Below, piece after piece: positions 26,309 to 35,276 of a DNA stretch of 64,000 nucleotides. Under the pieces are notes generated by a model, which was given only the letters and a program-made list of their open reading frames with translations, searched no databases and was not told the DNA's origin. The position numbers and the translations under genes are program-made. The stretch's first letter is position 1, and every line of letters begins with the position of its first letter. Origin of the DNA: Pseudomonas sp. CC120222-01a (lineage in GTDB: Bacteria; Pseudomonadota; Gammaproteobacteria; Pseudomonadales; Pseudomonadaceae); the NCBI RefSeq assembly GCF_003097235.1, contig NZ_QEQQ01000014.1, positions 62,001 through 126,000 on the forward strand, given 5' to 3'.

Positions 26309-27055
26309 ATGCACAAAGTCATCGTCATCACGGGTGCCAGCCGTGGCATCGGTGCCGCCACCGCCCTGCAAGCCGCCCGCGAGGGCTATCGCATCTGCAT
26401 CAACTACCACGCCGACGACCAGGCCGCCGAGAGTATCCTCGCCCAGGTCCGCGCCCTCGGCGCCGAAGCCATCACCGTGCGCGCCGACGCCAGCGTCGAA
26501 GACGAGGTGATCCAGCTGTTCCACCGCGTCGACCAGGAACTCGGCCCGGTGACCGCACTGGTCAACAACGCCGGCACCATCGGCCAGCAAAGCCGTGTCG
26601 AGGACATGTCCGAGTTCCGCCTGCTCAAGGTGATGAAGACCAACGTCGTCGGTCCCATGCTCTGCGCCAAGCATGCCTTGCTGCGCATGGCCCACCGCCA
26701 CGGCGGTGCGGGCGGGGCGATCGTCAATGTGTCCTCGGTCGCAGCGCGCCTGGGCTCACCCAACGAGTATGTCGACTACGCCGCCTCGAAAGGTGCGCTG
26801 GATACCTTCACCATCGGCCTGGCCAAGGAAGTGGCGGGCGAGGGCGTGCGGGTCAACGGCGTGCGACCGGGTTACATCCATACCGGTTTCCATGCCCTGT
26901 CCGGTGACCCCGACCGCGTGAGCAAGCTCGAACCCGGCCTGCCCATGGGCCGCGGCGGCCGTGCCGAAGAAGTGGCCGAGGCGATCCTCTGGCTGCTGTC
27001 GGACAAAGCCTCGTACTCCACCGGCAGCTTCATCGACCTGGGCGGCGGGCGCTGA
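26309..27055 (+). CDS. SDR-family oxidoreductase
   Basis: About 248 residues from the ATG at 26309 (MHKVIVITGASRGIGAATAL); another ATG at 26288 in frame is possible and neither has a strong ribosome site. Classical short-chain dehydrogenase features are TGASRGIG for NAD(P) binding, NNAGTIG, the Ser of VNVSSVAARLG, YAASK as the catalytic Tyr-Lys, and RPGYIHTGFH. It resembles glucose/3-oxoacyl reductase-like SDRs of unknown substrate. It ends 10 bp from the convergent sensor-kinase gene. Confidence 0.88.
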   Translation: MHKVIVITGASRGIGAATALQAAREGYRICINYHADDQAAESILAQVRALGAEAITVRADASVEDEVIQLFHRVDQELGPVTALVNNAGTIGQQSRVEDMSEFRLLKVMKTNVVGPMLCAKHALLRMAHRHGGAGGAIVNVSSVAARLGSPNEYVDYAASKGALDTFTIGLAKEVAGEGVRVNGVRPGYIHTGFHALSGDPDRVSKLEPGLPMGRGGRAEEVAEAILWLLSDKASYSTGSFIDLGGGR

Positions 27056-27065
27056 GTGCTGCCCC

Positions 27066-29129
27066 TCAGGGCAGCTCATCCGCCAGCAGCTGACGGACCC
27101 GTTCGGCCAGTGCCTCCAGCTCGAAAGGCTTGGTCAGCACGCTGGTACCCTGCAACAACTGACCGTCGCTGAGCGCCGCGCTCTCGTCGTAGCCGGTAAT
27201 GAACAGCACTTTCAGGTCCGGGTACAGCTGCCGGCAACGCTCCGCCACCTGGCGGCCATTGGGGCCGTCGGGCAGGCCGATATCGCTCAGCAGCAGGTCA
27301 GGTTGCTCGCTCTGCTGCATGTGCGCCAGCGCGGCAGTGCCATTCTCGAAGGCCTCGACCTGATAGCCCAGTTCTTCCAGCACTTCGCCGACCACCAGGC
27401 GCAGCGCTGCCTGGTCCTCTACCAGCACGATGCGTTGTCCGCCCGCGCTGCTTGCCAACGCCTTGCGCGCAGCCGGTCGGGGGGGCGCCACAGGCTGTTG
27501 GTGGTGACGCGGCAGGTACAGCTCGACGCGCGTACCCTCGCCGGGGATGGAGAGCAAGCGCAGCTGGCCACCCGACTGGCGCACGAAACCGTAGGTCATC
27601 GATAACCCCAGGCCGGTGCCCTGGCCCATGGGTTTGGTGGAGTAGAACGGGTCGATGGCCCGCGCCGCCACGGCAGCGCTCATGCCACAACCGGTGTCGG
27701 CCACGCTCAGCCGCACATAGTCCCCGGCGGCCAGTTCCAGCGGGCGCGCCTGCTCGCAGTCGAGCATGATGTTGTCGCCCTGGATATCGATCGTGCCGCC
27801 GCCTGGCATGGCGTCGCGCGCGTTGATGCACAGGTTGAGCAGGGCGCTTTCCAGCTGTGGCGGGTCGATGAAGGTTGGCCACAGCCGGGCGCTGAAGCGG
27901 CTGCGCAAGGTAATCGACGGTCCGATGCTGCGGCGTATCAGCTCTTCCATGTCGTTGACCAGCGCCGAGACCTCGGTCGAACGCGGTTGCAGGGTCTGCT
28001 GGCGGGAGAAGGCCAGCAACCGGTGCACCAGCGCCGAAGCCCGTTGCGCCGAGCCGCTGGACAGTTCCAGCAGCGGTTCCAGCTCTGCGTAACGCTGCTG
28101 GCCCAGGCGCTGTTGCATCAGCTCCTGGGCATTGATGATGCCGCCCAGCAGGTTGTTGAAATCGTGGGCGATGCCGCCGCTGAGCTGGCCCACGGCCTCC
28201 ATCTTCTGAGCCTGGCGCAGCGCCTGCTCGGCGTTGGCCAGGCGTTGCTGTTCCTGGACCCGCTCTGTGATGTCATAGGCGAACAGGTAGGCGCCCTGCA
28301 CGCTGTCGTCGTGGTCGCGCAAGGCGTTGAAGCGCAACTCGTAGTGGCGCGCCCCGAACGCACCGATCTCGGTGAACTGTTCGCCTGCCAGCGCCCGGTG
28401 CCACATCGGCATGATCTGCGTATCGTCTGTCAGCTGGTTGTGGCCCACCACCGTCGGCAGGTGTTCACCGACTTCAGGCGTATGGCCGTACAAGGCATGA
28501 AAGTCATGCTTGGCTTGGCGGTTGACTGCCAGCCAGTGCAGGTTGGTATCGACCACATGCACGTTGACCACGCTATGTTCGACCAACTCGGCAAACAGGC
28601 GGCGTTCGGCCAGGGCTGCGCTGACCCGCTGTTCGAGCTCTTCATTTAACTGCTGCAAGGCCAACTCGGCCTTGCGCCGTTCGGTGACATCCTTGAACAG
28701 CACTGCGACCTGGCGGCGCTCTGCAGGCTCGACGCGGAAGGTGGTCACCGACAGCACATGGCCGGTGGCGACCAGTTCCTGTTCGAACTGCAACGGCTCA
28801 CCCGTGCGCAATACCTCACCGTAGCGGGCGACCCAGTCGTCAGCCTCGTCGGGTACCATCTCGCGCAGCTTTTGCCCGACCACGTTAGGGATACCGGCAT
28901 GCTTGGCGTAGGCGGCGTTGGCGAGGATGTGCACATAGTCACTGAGCGGGCCATGGGGGCCGTCGAAGAACTCGATGATGCAGAAGCCTTCGTCCATGGT
29001 GTCGAACAGAAACCGATAGATGTTCTGGTCCTGGTCTGCGTGCTGCAGCAACTGGGTTTCCAGCTGCGCGTTACGTTGGCGCAGGGTTTCGATTTCCTGA
29101 CGCAGGGCGAGCAGGTCGCGGTGGGGCAT
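27066..29129 (-). CDS. hybrid sensor histidine kinase with two PAS domains and a C-terminal receiver
   Basis: 687 residues from the ATG at 29129 (MPHRDLLALRQEIETLRQRN), with GGAAG 6-10 nt upstream. A coiled-coil start is followed by a PAS domain (FLFDTMDEGFCIIEFFDGPH), a second PAS (VVNVHVVDTNLHWLAVNRQA), the phosphoacceptor GQLSGGIAHDFNNLLGGIIN, an ATPase domain (NLCINARDAMPGGG, GQGTGLGLSMTYGFVRQSGG) and a receiver with phospho-Asp in LLLSDIGLPDGPNG. No membrane segment is seen. It is closely related to the next upstream gene, and the two likely form a tandem duplication. Output partner unknown. Confidence 0.9.
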   Translation of the reverse strand: MPHRDLLALRQEIETLRQRNAQLETQLLQHADQDQNIYRFLFDTMDEGFCIIEFFDGPHGPLSDYVHILANAAYAKHAGIPNVVGQKLREMVPDEADDWVARYGEVLRTGEPLQFEQELVATGHVLSVTTFRVEPAERRQVAVLFKDVTERRKAELALQQLNEELEQRVSAALAERRLFAELVEHSVVNVHVVDTNLHWLAVNRQAKHDFHALYGHTPEVGEHLPTVVGHNQLTDDTQIMPMWHRALAGEQFTEIGAFGARHYELRFNALRDHDDSVQGAYLFAYDITERVQEQQRLANAEQALRQAQKMEAVGQLSGGIAHDFNNLLGGIINAQELMQQRLGQQRYAELEPLLELSSGSAQRASALVHRLLAFSRQQTLQPRSTEVSALVNDMEELIRRSIGPSITLRSRFSARLWPTFIDPPQLESALLNLCINARDAMPGGGTIDIQGDNIMLDCEQARPLELAAGDYVRLSVADTGCGMSAAVAARAIDPFYSTKPMGQGTGLGLSMTYGFVRQSGGQLRLLSIPGEGTRVELYLPRHHQQPVAPPRPAARKALASSAGGQRIVLVEDQAALRLVVGEVLEELGYQVEAFENGTAALAHMQQSEQPDLLLSDIGLPDGPNGRQVAERCRQLYPDLKVLFITGYDESAALSDGQLLQGTSVLTKPFELEALAERVRQLLADELP

Positions 29130-29192
29130 GGCGACTTCCAACAGCAATGAATGGCCAGACTTTACCTGTACGCAACGCGCACGCATAGCGGG

Positions 29193-30812
29193 CTACAGCG
29201 GCGAGTGCCGATTTTCCAGCAGCCGTGCCACTTGCTGGTTGAGGGTCGCCAGATCGAACGGCTTGAACAGTACCGCGCAGTGCTGGCCAGGGCTGGCATC
29301 GACCCGATTGCTGGCATAGCCGGTGATGTACAGCACCGCAACGGTGCCGGACAGTTTCTGGCAGGCTGCTGCAACCTGGTAGCCATCGATGCCGCCCGGC
29401 AGGCCGATGTCGGTGATCAGCAGGTCCGGGCGCAAGCCGGTCTGCAAGGCTTCCAGTGCACTGCGGCCATCGCTGAAGGCCTGCACATGGTGGCCTTGGT
29501 CTTCGAGCACCTCGCTGATCAGCAGCCGCAGGGTGTCCTGGTCTTCCACCAGCATCACCACCTGTGGCGCTGCGCGCGGCTGTTCGCTTGGCGCCTGAGG
29601 CTGCACGCCGGCTTGCGCGGTGGTGTCGCAGGCGGCCCGTGGCAAGTAGAGATGGATGCAGGCGCCTTGCCCCGGTTCGCTGGTGATGCGCAGCTGGCCA
29701 CCGGACTGGCGCACGAACCCATAGACGATCGACAGCCCAAGACCGGAACCCTGGCCCAGGGGTTTGGTGGTGAAGAAGGGCTCGAATGCTCGTTGCAGCA
29801 CCTCGGCGGGCATACCGATGCCGTTGTCGCAGACGCTGACGTGCAGGTAGGCGCCGCTGGGCAGCTCCAGCAGGCGCGCCTGCACGTCAGCGAGCTGGGT
29901 GTTTTCACTGGCGATACGCAGTGTGCCTCCCAGCGGCATGGCATCGCGGGCATTGATGCACAGGTTGAGCAGGGCGTTTTCCAGTTGGTTCGGATCGATC
30001 TGCACCCGCCATTGGCCGGCCTGGGTCTGGTCAATGAAAGTGATGCGCGCATCGAGCGAACTGGCAATCAGCTCGTGCATGCCAGCCACCAGCTGCTGCA
30101 CGTCCACGGCCTGGGGCACCAGCGTCTGTTGTCGCGAAAAAGCCAGCAGGCGTTGTACCAGCGCCGCGGCACGTTGGGCGTTTTGCCGGGCGATGCCGAG
30201 CAACCGGGTGGTGTCGTGGTAGTGCTGTTCGGCCTGGCGTTGCTCGGCCAATTCCAGGGCTCCGAAGATACCGCCGAGCAGGTTGTTGAAGTCGTGGGCG
30301 ATACCGCCGGTCAACTGGCCGACCGCTTCCATTTTCTGCGATTGGCGCAGGGCCTCTTCGATCTTGCGCACGCGCTCCTGTTCGGCGACCCGTTCGCTGA
30401 TGTCGTAGGCGAACAGGTAACCGCCCTGGATGCGCTGCTGAGCGTCGCGCAAGGTGTTGTAGCTGATTTCGTAGTGGCGCGGGGCGTCGGCCGGGCCGAG
30501 GGTAATGATGTCGGTGAACGCCTCGCCGGCCAGCACGCGCGGCCAAACTGGCTCCAGCCATTTGACGATGTCGGGCTGGTTGGCAATGAACTGTGGAATG
30601 TAGTCGCCCACCTGCGGCACGAAGCCGCGCAGGCGCCTGAAGGTTTCCTGCGCGGTGCGGTTGATCGCCAGCAGGCGGAAGTTGCGATCGGCCGCGAACA
30701 CGTTGGCCTGGCTGTGGTCGACCAGTTCGCCCAGCAGCTTGCTGTTGGCCTGCGCCTGGTCGATGCGTTCCTGCAGTTGTTGAGTGGAAGGCGTCGAGTC
30801 ATCAGGCTGCAT
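29193..30812 (-). CDS. hybrid sensor histidine kinase with PAS domain and C-terminal receiver
   Basis: 539 residues. One PAS domain (VFAADRNFRLLAINRTAQET) precedes the phosphoacceptor GQLTGGIAHDFNNLLGGIFG, an ATPase domain (NLCINARDAMPLGGTLRIAS, GQGSGLGLSIVYGFVRQSGG) and a receiver with DLLITDIGLPGGIDGYQV. From the second PAS onward it parallels the downstream kinase closely, but it lacks that protein's first PAS. Both are soluble. They are 63 bp apart on the same strand and may be co-transcribed, giving two sensors feeding one unknown output. Confidence 0.9.
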   Translation of the reverse strand: MQPDDSTPSTQQLQERIDQAQANSKLLGELVDHSQANVFAADRNFRLLAINRTAQETFRRLRGFVPQVGDYIPQFIANQPDIVKWLEPVWPRVLAGEAFTDIITLGPADAPRHYEISYNTLRDAQQRIQGGYLFAYDISERVAEQERVRKIEEALRQSQKMEAVGQLTGGIAHDFNNLLGGIFGALELAEQRQAEQHYHDTTRLLGIARQNAQRAAALVQRLLAFSRQQTLVPQAVDVQQLVAGMHELIASSLDARITFIDQTQAGQWRVQIDPNQLENALLNLCINARDAMPLGGTLRIASENTQLADVQARLLELPSGAYLHVSVCDNGIGMPAEVLQRAFEPFFTTKPLGQGSGLGLSIVYGFVRQSGGQLRITSEPGQGACIHLYLPRAACDTTAQAGVQPQAPSEQPRAAPQVVMLVEDQDTLRLLISEVLEDQGHHVQAFSDGRSALEALQTGLRPDLLITDIGLPGGIDGYQVAAACQKLSGTVAVLYITGYASNRVDASPGQHCAVLFKPFDLATLNQQVARLLENRHSPL

Positions 30813-30869
30813 GGGGGCGATCCAGCGTGTGGGTCGCCCAACTATAGCCGCACTTTTTCAGGCCTACCT

Positions 30870-32279
30870 TCAGAACGAACGGATGATGCGCCCGAGGGTT
30901 TCCATGGCGCGTTCGGCGGCCTCGTTCCACGGTGAGCCGTAGTTCAGGCGAATGCAGTTGCCGAAACGCCGGGTCGGCGAAAAGATCGGCCCCGGGGCGA
31001 TGCTGATGCCCTGGGCCAAGGCCATGTGGAACAGTTTCAGGGCGTCCATCTGCTCGGGCAGCTCCAGCCACAGGAAGTAGCCACCGGAAGGTTGGCTGAC
31101 GCGGGTCTGCGCGGGGAAATGGCGGGCGATGGCTGCCAGCATGTTGGCCTGCTGACCCTCCAGGGCGTAGCGCAGCTTGCGCAGGTGGCGGTCGTAGCCG
31201 CCGTGCTGCAGGTAGTCGGCGATGGCCGCCTGGGCCGGCATCGAGGCGCACAGCGAGGTCATCAGTTTCAGCCGCTCGATCTTCTGCGCGAAGCGCCCGG
31301 CGGCCACCCAGCCGATGCGATAACCCGGTGCCAGGCTCTTGGCGAACGAGCCGCAGTGCATCACCAGCCCCTGGGTGTCGAAGGCCTTGGCCGGTTTCGG
31401 GGCCTGTTGCGAGTAGTACAACTCGGCGTAGACATCGTCCTCGATCAGCGGCACCTGGTGGCGGCGCAGCAGCTCGACCAGGGCCTGTTTCTTCGCCTCG
31501 GGCATGCTCGCGCCCACCGGGTTCTGGAAGTTGGTCATGCACCACACGGCCTTGACCGGGTGCTTGTCCAGGGTCTGCGCCAGCACTGCCAGGTCCATGC
31601 CTTCGCGCGGGTGCACCGGGATCTCCACGGCCTTGAGCTTGAGCCGCTCCAGCACCTGCAGGCAGGCATAGAAAGCCGGCGCCTCGATGGCCACCAGGTC
31701 GCCAGGCTCGGTGACCGCCTGCAGGCACAGGTTCAAGGCTTCCAGCGCGCCATTGGTGATCAGCAGTTCTTCCATCGGCAGCATCAGCCCACCGACCATA
31801 TAGCGCAGGGCGATCTGCCGGCGCAGTTGCGGGTTGCCCGGCGACAGGTCGGTGACCACCATGCGCGGGTCCATGGCCCGGCTGGCACTGGCCAGCGAAC
31901 GCGACAGGCGCTGCAGCGGGAACAGTTCAGGGCTGGGGAAGGCCGAACCGAACGGCACGGTACTCGGGTCCTTGATCGAGTCGAGGATGGAGAACACCAG
32001 GCCGCTGACATCTACCTCGGTCGATTCGCTCAATGGCTCCAGCGCCTGGGGTTCGCTGAACTGGCGCGGGGCGTGGGCGTTGACGAAGTAGCCCGAGCGC
32101 GGCCGTGCGCGGATCAGCCCGCGGCGTTCGAGCAGGTAGTAGGCCTGGAACACCGTGGACGGGCTGACGCCGTGGGTCTGGCTGGCATAGCGTACCGAAG
32201 GCACGCGCTGGCCTGGGCCGAGTACCCCGGAGCGGATCAGTTCGGCAATGTCGTCGGCGAAGCGTTCGTAGCGTTTCAT
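30870..32279 (-). CDS. MocR/PdxR-type transcriptional regulator (GntR HTH fused to aminotransferase fold)
   Basis: 469 residues. The N-terminal winged helix is GntR-like (RSGVLGPGQRVPSVRYASQT, GVSPSTVFQAYYLLERRGLI). From about residue 110 on there is a fold-type I aminotransferase domain, with ITNGALEALNLCLQAVTEPG, VWCMTNFQNPVGASMPEAKK and the PLP-Lys region HCGSFAKSLAPGYRIGWV. Such proteins use PLP as a ligand-binding module and seldom as a catalyst. Target genes are not evident: the same-strand neighbours are ccoG upstream and sensor kinases downstream. Confidence 0.92.
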   Translation of the reverse strand: MKRYERFADDIAELIRSGVLGPGQRVPSVRYASQTHGVSPSTVFQAYYLLERRGLIRARPRSGYFVNAHAPRQFSEPQALEPLSESTEVDVSGLVFSILDSIKDPSTVPFGSAFPSPELFPLQRLSRSLASASRAMDPRMVVTDLSPGNPQLRRQIALRYMVGGLMLPMEELLITNGALEALNLCLQAVTEPGDLVAIEAPAFYACLQVLERLKLKAVEIPVHPREGMDLAVLAQTLDKHPVKAVWCMTNFQNPVGASMPEAKKQALVELLRRHQVPLIEDDVYAELYYSQQAPKPAKAFDTQGLVMHCGSFAKSLAPGYRIGWVAAGRFAQKIERLKLMTSLCASMPAQAAIADYLQHGGYDRHLRKLRYALEGQQANMLAAIARHFPAQTRVSQPSGGYFLWLELPEQMDALKLFHMALAQGISIAPGPIFSPTRRFGNCIRLNYGSPWNEAAERAMETLGRIIRSF

Positions 32280-32318
32280 GGGGGCTCGGCAGGCAAGGTG
32301 AACAAGCAGTGTAAGGGA

Positions 32319-33689
32319 TCAGCGGTTCAGGGGCGCCACGAAGCGGCTGCGGGCCACGCTGCGCACGGCGGGCTGGTCGCTGTCGCGGATTTCGAAGGCC
32401 AGTTCCTGTGAGCTGCTGGCTGGGCGCTCGGCCAGCATTGCCACCGATACCGGCAGCTCGCTCATTTCGCCGGCCGGGATGCTGAACTCGGTGGTGCCGT
32501 GCAGTTCGAAGCCCTCGGCATCGAGCAGGCGCAGGTGGTAACGCTGGGGCTGCGCGGTCTTGTTGATGATTTTGAGCACGTAGATGTTCTCGATCTGGCC
32601 CTGGGCGTTCTCGCGGAACAGGCCGCGGTCCTTGATCACGTCCAGCGACACCATCGGGCGCAACTGCAGGGCCACCACCAGGGCGCCGATCATCAGCACC
32701 AGGGCAGCGGCGTAGCCCAGCAGGCGCGGGCGCAGCCAGTGGGTGGTGCCGCCTTGCAGGCTGTGTTCGGACTTGTAGCCGATCAGGCCGCGGGGGTAGC
32801 CCATTTTGTCCATGACGTTGTCGCAGGCATCGATACAGGCGGCGCAACCGATACAGGCCATCTGCAGGCCGTCGCGGATATCGATGCCGGTAGGGCAGAC
32901 CTGCACGCACAGGGTGCAGTCGATGCAGTCACCCAGGCCTTGGGCGCTAGCGTCACTGCCTTTCTTGCGCGGGCCGCGGGATTCGCCACGGCGTGGGTCG
33001 TAGGCCACGGCCAGGGTGTCCTTGTCGAACATCACGCTCTGGAATCGCGCATAAGGGCACATGTGCAGGCACACTGCCTCGCGCAGCAAGCCGGCATTGA
33101 TATAGGTAGCCGCGGTGAAGAACAGCACCCAAAACAGTGCCACGCCGCCCAGATGCAGGGTGAACAGTTCATGGGCCAGCGGTCGGATCGGCGTGAAGTA
33201 GCCGACGAAAGTCAGCCCGGTGAGTACGCCGATGGCCAGCCACAGGCTGTGCTTGAGTGTACGCCGGGCCAGTTTGTTCAGGCTCCAGGGTGCGGCGGCA
33301 AGCTTGATGCGCTGGTTGCGGTCGCCTTCGGTGACCTTCTCGCACCACATGAACAGCCAGGTCCAGGTGCTTTGCGGGCAGCTGTAGCCGCACCACACCC
33401 GGCCGGCGTAGACGGTGATGGCGAACAGGCCGAAAGCGCAGATGATCAACAGTGCCGAGAGCAGGATGAAGTCCTGCGGCCAGAAGGTGGCGCCGAAGAT
33501 GTGGAACTTGCTGTCGGCCAGGTCCCACAATACGGCTTGGCGGCCATTCCAGTCGAGCCAGGCGGTGCCGAAGAACAGCACGAACAGTGCGCCGGCGAAG
33601 GCAATGCGCAGCGTGCGGTACAGGCCGCTAAAACTACGGGTGTGGATGCCATTGGCGGCAATCTGGATGGCATGTATTCGTTCGGTCAT
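32319..33689 (-). CDS. ccoG: CcoG/RdxA/FixG-type cytochrome oxidase accessory ferredoxin
   Basis: 456 residues from the ATG at 33689 (MTERIHAIQIAANGIHTRSF). Several membrane segments lie in the N-terminal half, with the conserved VYAGRVWCGYSCPQSTWTWL. Two 4Fe-4S clusters are marked by CIDCTLCVQVCPTG and CIGCAACIDACDN, followed by a last membrane segment and a periplasmic Ig-like domain ending FVAPLNR. CcoG reduces copper for cbb3-type oxidase assembly. No ccoNOP or ccoI genes are present here, so this is a detached, possibly second, copy. Confidence 0.95.
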   Translation of the reverse strand: MTERIHAIQIAANGIHTRSFSGLYRTLRIAFAGALFVLFFGTAWLDWNGRQAVLWDLADSKFHIFGATFWPQDFILLSALLIICAFGLFAITVYAGRVWCGYSCPQSTWTWLFMWCEKVTEGDRNQRIKLAAAPWSLNKLARRTLKHSLWLAIGVLTGLTFVGYFTPIRPLAHELFTLHLGGVALFWVLFFTAATYINAGLLREAVCLHMCPYARFQSVMFDKDTLAVAYDPRRGESRGPRKKGSDASAQGLGDCIDCTLCVQVCPTGIDIRDGLQMACIGCAACIDACDNVMDKMGYPRGLIGYKSEHSLQGGTTHWLRPRLLGYAAALVLMIGALVVALQLRPMVSLDVIKDRGLFRENAQGQIENIYVLKIINKTAQPQRYHLRLLDAEGFELHGTTEFSIPAGEMSELPVSVAMLAERPASSSQELAFEIRDSDQPAVRSVARSRFVAPLNR

Positions 33690-33811
33690 GGCGTCGGTGC
33701 TCTTACGGCCTCGATCAGGCACGAGCACTATGGCTCCCGAACTGTTTTCAGCACAGGCTCAGGTCAGGCGATAAAAACCATATCAGATTGCCGCGAAATG
33801 TGTCCGCAGCC

Positions 33812-34051
33812 CTAGATCACTGAACCTGGGGTGCTGGCCTTGAGGTGCCTGCGGCTATCCACCGCACCGATCACGGTCAGCGCGTCAGCTTCGGCTTCGG
33901 TGATCGGGAAGCGCTCGCCGGCGAGGATGGCCACGGACATGCGCAGCTGTTCGTCGGTGATGATTTCGATCTCCGGGCCTTTGCCTTCGATGCGCAGCGT
34001 GTCACCAATGAGGGTGCAGCGTTGGGTGCTTTCTTCGATCTCGATGGGCAT
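33812..34051 (-). CDS. small conserved Pseudomonas protein (DUF3203-like)
   Basis: 79 residues (MPIEIEESTQRCTLIGDTLR) ending LKASTPGSVI, with an acidic N-terminal half and FPITEAEADALTVIGAVDSR, which fits the small DUF3203 family as I recall it. A GGAGGA motif lies about 8 nt before the ATG. No signal peptide, membrane segment or known motif is visible. Function unknown; it stands alone between ccoG and mgtC. Confidence 0.6.
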   Translation of the reverse strand: MPIEIEESTQRCTLIGDTLRIEGKGPEIEIITDEQLRMSVAILAGERFPITEAEADALTVIGAVDSRRHLKASTPGSVI

Positions 34052-34224
34052 GGTCGGGTCCTCCGGGGGCGGTTACAGGTTGTGACCGCAGGCGGTGGAC
34101 GGTTGCTGCATCGGGGTGCCGGGTGGGCACTTTGCGGGCTGTGCGAGGGTCAACTTTCTTAGGCGCCTGTGCCCGCGAAGAGGCCAGCACAGACACAACA
34201 TCTCTTCAGCACGGTAGCTGACGC

Positions 34225-34743
34225 ATGGAATTCATCTGGCAAACCATCCTGGCCGAATTCGCCGATGTCACCGATGAGCGCGAGGTCGTGCGGATTCTCG
34301 TGCGCCTGCTGATGGCGGCCGTGCTCGGCGCCGTACTGGGCTTCGAGCGCGAACACCGGGGCAAGTCCGCCGGGGTGCGCACGCACATGCTGGTGTCGCT
34401 GGGCGCGGCGCTGTTCGTGCTGGCGCCAAGCATGGCCGGTGCCGATGAGCAGGCCTTGAGCCGGGTGATCCAGGGTATCGTCGCCGGCATCGGCTTTCTC
34501 GGCGCGGGCACGATTCTCAAGGGCAACGGCCAGGACACCAGCCACGTCAAAGGCCTGACCACCGCTGCGGGGCTGTGGATGACGGCTGCAATCGGTACGG
34601 CTGCGGGCATGGGGCGAGAGGCCACGGCGCTGATCAGCACGGTGCTGGCGCTGTTGGTGTTGGGCACGATGCCGCTGCTGGTGGAGAAGGTCGAGGGGCA
34701 GGACGAGGAGAAGCAGAAAGAGGAGGAGGGCAGGAAGCACTGA
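34225..34743 (+). CDS. mgtC: MgtC/SapB-family inner membrane protein
   Basis: 172 residues with about four to five membrane segments. The family block FEREHRGKSAGVRTHMLVSL is followed by GIVAGIGFLGAGTILKGN and VKGLTTAAGLWMTAAIGTAA, the hallmark MgtC sequence. The tail (VEGQDEEKQKEEEGRKH) is highly charged and shorter than the cytoplasmic domain of Salmonella MgtC. Members affect magnesium homeostasis and ATP synthase activity. Monocistronic; its stop codon lies inside a perfect terminator-like stem. Confidence 0.92.
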   Translation: MEFIWQTILAEFADVTDEREVVRILVRLLMAAVLGAVLGFEREHRGKSAGVRTHMLVSLGAALFVLAPSMAGADEQALSRVIQGIVAGIGFLGAGTILKGNGQDTSHVKGLTTAAGLWMTAAIGTAAGMGREATALISTVLALLVLGTMPLLVEKVEGQDEEKQKEEEGRKH

Positions 34744-34764
34744 GGGGAGCCGAAGCTCCCCTCA
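34741..34764 (+). terminator. hairpin at the mgtC stop codon
   Basis: TGAGGGGAGC and GCTCCCCTCA form a perfect 10-bp stem with a CGAA tetraloop; the TGA stop of mgtC is the first base triplet of the stem. A seven-T run follows about 20 bp later, so this may be a terminator with a displaced U tract. Confidence 0.65.
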
Positions 34765-35276
34765 TAAGCGTTGTTGCCTGCTCTTTTTTTATTATTGAGG
34801 CTGGCCTTTTGTTGTTTTTGTAGGCTTGCCTGGGTGTTGCGTGCGACCCCCATCCGGGGTCAAGAGCAAACGTATTTTTTTGAGCGCTGACCTGCTTTCA
34901 TCCTGTGGATCCGAGCCTGACTGCCGCTACCTTCAGGTAGTTTTATTGTTCTGTGTCAGTCCGCGGGGCGAACCCCTGAAAAGCCTGTCTACTCCAAAAA
35001 AATCTGCTTGCTGCGCCTCTGCCGTGTTGTTCTTGTTATGTCAGAGCCGTTACATGTTGTTTTTATTGGTTATCGCGTTTTTCTTGTTGTTGTACCAAAC
35101 ATATAGCAGGTGCCGTGCCAACTTTTGAAAACCCTTTAAAATCAATGGCTTGATCGGAATCGGCAGAATCGGGTGACCTGAAAATCTGTCGATTTGTTTC
35201 CCTGTTACCCGATTTTTTGCTGAAAACTGTGGGGGCGGTAACACTCACCCACACTCATGTGACACCTGCATGAAAC
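34765..35276. other. gene-free AT-rich gap between mgtC and mvaB
   Basis: About 510 bp much richer in AT than the surroundings, with several T runs (TTTTTTT near 34783, TTTTTTTGAG near 34876). The open frames here (for example 34826-35128) show no sensible codon use, ribosome site or recognisable motif. I see nothing else that I can support. Confidence 0.5.

Noticed and set aside
34826..35128. 100-residue frame in the AT-rich gap
   Set aside because: No ribosome site, poor codon use, Cys/Leu/Phe-rich and unlike known proteins.
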